This document shows, piece after piece, positions 24,892 through 28,102 of a stretch of DNA of 28,102 nt; positions within the stretch are counted from its first letter, which is position 1, and the number at the start of each line of letters is the position of its first letter. The stretch lies in assembly GCA_027065245.1 (NCBI GenBank), contig JAMOOS010000329.1, positions 1 through 28,102 on the forward strand, given 5' to 3'. This DNA comes from Desulfuromonadaceae bacterium. Lineage in GTDB: Bacteria > Desulfobacterota > Desulfuromonadia > Desulfuromonadales > Desulfuromonadaceae. The notes under the pieces are model-generated. The model did not search any database. It had not been told where the DNA came from and worked only from the letters and a program-made list of their open reading frames with translations. The position numbers and the translations under genes were made by a program.

Positions 24892-25241
24892 TGCCTGGCT
24901 CCTTTTGTTTCCGGTACATACACCATGGTGCCGTCCTGCAGGCGATAAGCAACACCAAGTCGTTCACCGCGCCCGGTAGTTTTGTCTTTGCTCACCTTGA
25001 ATGCTTCGATTTTACGCCCCTTTTTTACAATCACCTCCATACTGCCGTCGGCAGCGCGGCGGGTGATGGTGAGGTTGCTGTCGGGCTTGAGCAGATCCTC
25101 CATGTGAAAAGCGCCAAACAGCGCCAGCAACAGGCCGACGATAAATACCAGCCCGATGTCGAACAGGTTGGCTACAGCGCTCATGGGATCGTTGTCGCTT
25201 AAACCGCTACCGCGATTCTGGCGCCGCCGCAGGTATTTCAT
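24888..25241 (-). CDS. DUF2149 protein (ExbD-like partner)
   Basis: The 117-residue protein has a short basic N terminus, the motif SDNDPMSAVANLFDIGLVFI leading into one transmembrane helix (about residues 26-44), and a small periplasmic domain ending in LGVAYRLQDGTMVYVPE. This is the DUF2149 pattern, seen next to CobN-like and MotA/TolQ/ExbB genes in many anaerobes and archaea. One helix plus a periplasmic domain is also the ExbD/TolR layout, so it probably pairs with the adjacent proton channel. ATGA overlaps at both ends show tight coupling with its neighbours. Its role as an ExbD analogue is inference. Confidence 0.85.
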   Translation of the reverse strand: MKYLRRRQNRGSGLSDNDPMSAVANLFDIGLVFIVGLLLALFGAFHMEDLLKPDSNLTITRRAADGSMEVIVKKGRKIEAFKVSKDKTTGRGERLGVAYRLQDGTMVYVPETKGARQ

Positions 25242-25822
25242 GACCTGTCTCCAACGATAATTTCGGCATACAGTTCCATGTTTTTCATATCCTCCTCCAC
25301 CCAGCGGCGCTGAATGGTAAAAAACATGTAGCTGAGCAATCCCAGTGCCATCCCCACCACGGTGGTGGTAAAAGCGATAACAAGGTCGCCGGAAAGCTGG
25401 GTGAGATTACCTTGACCCAGTGCCGCCAGCCCGGTGCCCATGGGGATAAGGGTACCGATGAGTCCCAATCCCGGGCCGATGCGAATCACCAGTTTCAGGG
25501 TGTCGAGCCGTTTCCAGCTACTTAGCTCATAATCGCGCAGCAGGTTGATTACCGCCGTCTCGTGACAGCACGTATCCAAAGCGGCAACGGCGGCGGCAAA
25601 AGCGCGTACCGGGGCGGTGAACGGCGTAAAATCGCCCTGGAGCAGCGCTGCTATGGCATCAAACTCGCGCGACAGTCGCCGCCGTTGCAGCCACATGGCG
25701 CAAAAAGTGCCGCAGTACATCACCATCCACAGGGTGAGTATGGTCAGTGCCAGCAGTACCGGCACAAACAATGCGGACGAGGTAACATAGATGAACGATT
25801 TGAGCAGAGCAGTTATTTCCAT
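25238..25822 (-). CDS. MotA/TolQ/ExbB-family proton channel protein
   Basis: The 194-residue protein has three transmembrane helices: about residues 15-38 (FVPVLLALTILTLWMVMYCG), 113-135 (containing IGPGLGLIGTLIPMGTGLAA) and 148-170 (LVIAFTTTVVGMALGLLSYM). The second and third helices carry the conserved GPxLGLxGT and TTxxG patterns of ExbB/TolQ/MotA channels. Such channels use the proton gradient to power TonB-dependent import, with an ExbD-type partner. A GGAGAACACC ribosome site precedes the ATG, and the gene overlaps the upstream DUF2162 gene by ten bases and the downstream DUF2149 gene by four. Linked to a TonB receptor, it is probably a dedicated energiser. No tonB gene is visible in the window. 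Confidence 0.9.
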   Translation of the reverse strand: MEITALLKSFIYVTSSALFVPVLLALTILTLWMVMYCGTFCAMWLQRRRLSREFDAIAALLQGDFTPFTAPVRAFAAAVAALDTCCHETAVINLLRDYELSSWKRLDTLKLVIRIGPGLGLIGTLIPMGTGLAALGQGNLTQLSGDLVIAFTTTVVGMALGLLSYMFFTIQRRWVEEDMKNMELYAEIIVGDRS

Positions 25823-26529
25823 GGTGTTCTCCTTGCGCCGCGAATGATGCCGATGAGAAACAGCAGCGCCAGCAGGTAAAAAAAATAAGAACTACTGGAA
25901 CTTGCCACCGGTTGCGCCAGCCGATATACACGGCTTAAATTGGCACATTGCGGTACAATAAAGATGGTGAGCAAAAAATAGGTTGCCGCCGTTACCATGG
26001 CAGCGCCGAGCAGGTGGTGCGGTACCCGCACCGGCAGCAGGTAAAAGACGGCGGCACTGGCCAGCGCCATCAGGATAAATGCCAGCGCCAGCACCAGCAG
26101 CAGATAATCGCGCGCCGGAAACAGATTGAGCAGCAGCGCCGCACTGAACAGAATGACGCTGCAACACACCGGGCAGGGCAGCGCCAGCAGCAGCGCCGAT
26201 GAGCCGCTGTGGGTGCTGATATCTGGTGCTTGCACCAGCAGCGCCCGCCCCCATAGCAGCAGAGCGCAGGCAAAAACAAAATGGACACTCATGCCGTGGC
26301 GCAACAGCGCGGTAACGCTGTCTGTGTGAGCGAGAAAATCGTAGCCGCGCAACATCTGTCCGGCAGCGACAAACAGCAGTACGTAGGCGGCAACAAAGGC
26401 GCAGACGGCAACTGACCGCCTGCGCCCGTTAGTGCTCTTACGCATGATATAACCGAGCCCTGCGCCGCTTTTCAGGGCAAACACCCCCAGCGAAAACAGC
26501 AAACCGAGCAGCAGGGCTTTCAGCTCCAT
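25813..26529 (-). CDS. DUF2162-type multi-pass membrane protein (putative transporter)
   Basis: The 238-residue product is almost entirely hydrophobic, with about seven predicted membrane helices. It includes ALLLGLLFSLGVFALKSGAG at the N terminus and a central SALLLALPCPVCCSVILFSA with a C-x2-C-C cysteine motif. The length, topology and LPCPVCC motif fit the DUF2162 family (putative transporters), which co-occurs with CobN-like chelatase, DUF2149 and ExbB-like genes. The cysteines inside a membrane helix could carry a metal ion or a redox reaction, but that is speculation. It starts six bases after the TonB-receptor stop and overlaps the ExbB-like gene. Confidence 0.78.
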   Translation of the reverse strand: MELKALLLGLLFSLGVFALKSGAGLGYIMRKSTNGRRRSVAVCAFVAAYVLLFVAAGQMLRGYDFLAHTDSVTALLRHGMSVHFVFACALLLWGRALLVQAPDISTHSGSSALLLALPCPVCCSVILFSAALLLNLFPARDYLLLVLALAFILMALASAAVFYLLPVRVPHHLLGAAMVTAATYFLLTIFIVPQCANLSRVYRLAQPVASSSSSYFFYLLALLFLIGIIRGARRTPWK

Positions 26530-26535
26530 GGCAGT

Positions 26536-28102
26536 TTAATAATCCCAGCGCATGCCGACAAAGAAACTGCGTCCCGGCATGGGATAACCTTTGACATAAG
26601 CGTAATCCTCGTCAAACAGGTTGCGGATTTCCCCGCGCACTGTCAGGTCGCCGCCCTTGTCGCTGTGCAGCAACCGATAAGACGCAAACAAATCCGCCAC
26701 GGTGGAGTGTGGCAAAGTAGTATGCGCGCCATAGGCGCTTTCCCAGTCCTGTACATCCTGGCTGCTGGCATAGGCCACGTTGAAGCGGCAGGCAAAGCCA
26801 TCGCCGTCGCCCACGCCGATACCGGCGCTGTAAGTGGTCTGGCTTACATACATCAGGTCGGCGTGGGTCTTATCATCGTCGTATTCGTCAAGGAAAGTGG
26901 CACTGAAATAGGGCCGAATCTCCCACGCCAGTTTAAGCGCCAACCCGATATCGTAAGATAACGCGGTTTCAAAACCGCTGATGGTGGCATCGCCGCTGTT
27001 GTCCCAGCTGCGATCGCCGTTGGCCAGGCGGCTGCTGACAATTTTATCCTCAAAATCGGTGTAAAAATAGGTGAGCGACACGTTAAGAGCGTTGGCGCTA
27101 TAATCTATGCCACCCTCCCAGGTTTTGCTGCTTTCAGGGTCAAGGTCGTCGTTACCCACATAGTGGCTGCCCCAATTGTAGTAGTCGGCAGCCAATTGGT
27201 CGGCGGCGGGCATCATGAAACCCTCGGCATATTGAGCGCGAAGCTTCAAATGATCATTGAGCATAAAAGCTACACCGATCTGCGGCGTGGCGTTGCTTTG
27301 ATCCTCGTCGCGCCCTTTGGGATTCTTCATCTCCACCGCGTACCAGTCGTAGCGCAAGCCGTAGCTGATGGTCAGGCGCTCGTCCAGCAGGCTGGTACGC
27401 CCGAGCAGAAACAACGCCGGATTTTCGTAGGTACTTTTTTCAGGCGTCCAGGTATTTTTAACTTCATAATCAAGCCAGTCGAAACCGACGGTGATGGTGG
27501 TTGTGGCAAAAGTGGCGCTCACCTGCGCCTGGGCGCCTTTCTGTTCAGTTTCGTTTTTAGACGGGATGCCGTTGTCAAAACCCCAAGCACTGGGATCAGA
27601 AGCGGGAGGATCGCGCCACAGATTCTTGTCTTTGCCAAAGAAATAACGCGCCATCCAGTTAACACGACCAGCGGCACTGCTGCCGGTATATTTGAAATCG
27701 ATGGACCAGTTATCCTTGTCGGTGGTGTCATCATAATCTATCTTGCTGAAATAACTGGGGCTTCCAGCATCTTCAACCTCAGATGAAGTGTAGATGACTC
27801 CCATGCGCTGATTAGCGGCAAAGGTGTAACCCAACTGGGCGCTGACGGCAGTCTGTTCGTCGAGGTCGGTGTTGTTGTAGCGCTTGTCGTCACCGCTGTT
27901 GTAGGCGTCGCGGCTGCGGCGGGTAAATGCCCCGGCAAAATCGACACCGTCAAGATTGGCCGTGCCGCCGATGCTGCCCTCGCTGGCGTTGAACGAACCA
28001 ACACCGCCAGCGACAAATAAAGAGTTTTTATCCCCTTTGCGGGTGATGATGTTAACCACGCCGCCCATGCCGGAAGAACCATACTGCACCGCGCCGGGGC
28101 CA
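26536..28102 (-). CDS. TonB-dependent outer-membrane receptor, N terminus cut by window edge
   Basis: The frame is open to the window edge, so signal peptide, TonB box and most of the plug are missing. What remains begins GPGAVQYGSSGMGGVVNIIT, the classic end of a TonB plug domain, followed by about 500 residues of beta-barrel with regular aromatic-ended strands. Late segments are LRAQYAEGFMMPAADQL, EIRNLFDEDYAYVKGYPMPG and the terminal RSFFVGMRWDY, an aromatic-ended last strand as outer-membrane insertion requires. It is the first gene seen of the minus-strand operon; any promoter or cobalamin riboswitch would lie outside the window. Ligand is not readable from sequence; the operon suggests a corrinoid or haem-like tetrapyrrole. 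Confidence 0.92.
   Translation of the reverse strand, partial: GPGAVQYGSSGMGGVVNIITRKGDKNSLFVAGGVGSFNASEGSIGGTANLDGVDFAGAFTRRSRDAYNSGDDKRYNNTDLDEQTAVSAQLGYTFAANQRMGVIYTSSEVEDAGSPSYFSKIDYDDTTDKDNWSIDFKYTGSSAAGRVNWMARYFFGKDKNLWRDPPASDPSAWGFDNGIPSKNETEQKGAQAQVSATFATTTITVGFDWLDYEVKNTWTPEKSTYENPALFLLGRTSLLDERLTISYGLRYDWYAVEMKNPKGRDEDQSNATPQIGVAFMLNDHLKLRAQYAEGFMMPAADQLAADYYNWGSHYVGNDDLDPESSKTWEGGIDYSANALNVSLTYFYTDFEDKIVSSRLANGDRSWDNSGDATISGFETALSYDIGLALKLAWEIRPYFSATFLDEYDDDKTHADLMYVSQTTYSAGIGVGDGDGFACRFNVAYASSQDVQDWESAYGAHTTLPHSTVADLFASYRLLHSDKGGDLTVRGEIRNLFDEDYAYVKGYPMPGRSFFVGMRWDY

Noticed and set aside
1..28102. tRNA, rRNA, CRISPR arrays, insertion sequences and prophage genes.
   Set aside because: I saw no cloverleaf-like or rRNA sequence, no regularly spaced direct repeats, and no transposase or integrase motifs in any frame.

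Overview
The window looks like chromosomal DNA of a motile, Gram-negative anaerobe, most likely a Desulfuromonadales-type deltaproteobacterium. This is inferred from three things: the flagellar gene order (fliN-O-P-Q-R, flhB, flhA, flhF, flhG, fliA, a DUF2802 gene, flgF-G-A-H-I); lipoproteins and a TonB-dependent receptor, which imply an outer membrane; and a gene that appears to encode selenocysteine. No 16S or other marker is present, so the taxonomy is tentative.

Region 1 (1-13384, + strand) is a tightly packed flagellar operon. It holds the end of the switch protein FliN, the export gate (FliOPQR, FlhB, FlhA), the two placement and number regulators (FlhF GTPase, FlhG ATPase), the flagellar sigma factor FliA and a small membrane-anchored helix-turn-helix-like protein (DUF2802). 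After a 94-base gap with a sigma-28-like promoter come the rod proteins FlgF and FlgG, the P-ring chaperone FlgA, the L-ring lipoprotein FlgH and the P-ring protein FlgI. No flgJ, flgM or flgK follows.

Region 2 (13385-14003) has no convincing gene. It carries three diverged copies of a short palindromic REP-like repeat; a fourth, perfect copy lies at 17113-17136.

Region 3 (14004-18698, + strand) is a run of four exported proteins: an unrecognised secreted protein; an 810-residue secreted protein with a transglutaminase/papain-like Cys motif and four tandem repeats of about 105 residues; a metallophosphatase/5'-nucleotidase-fold protein whose reading frame is interrupted only by one in-frame UGA at residue 51; and a small NTF2-like lipoprotein. 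The UGA is followed at SECIS distance by a perfect 8-bp hairpin whose loop starts with GG. I read this gene as a selenoprotein (U51) rather than as a short downstream ORF or a pseudogene.

Region 4 (28102-18760, - strand) is a tightly coupled envelope operon. In transcription order it encodes a TonB-dependent receptor (cut by the window edge), a DUF2162 multi-pass membrane protein, a MotA/TolQ/ExbB proton channel, a DUF2149 (ExbD-like) protein, an exported fusion of a BtuF-like binding domain with a CbiZ adenosylcobinamide amidohydrolase domain, an exported and membrane-anchored CobN-like chelatase of the HmuS type, and a 63-residue unknown protein. Together they suggest a self-energised tetrapyrrole or corrinoid uptake and processing machine in which remodelling, and possibly metal removal, takes place in the periplasm.

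The two parts that most deserve follow-up are the UGA-containing gene with its SECIS-like hairpin and the receptor/motor/BtuF-CbiZ/CobN operon.
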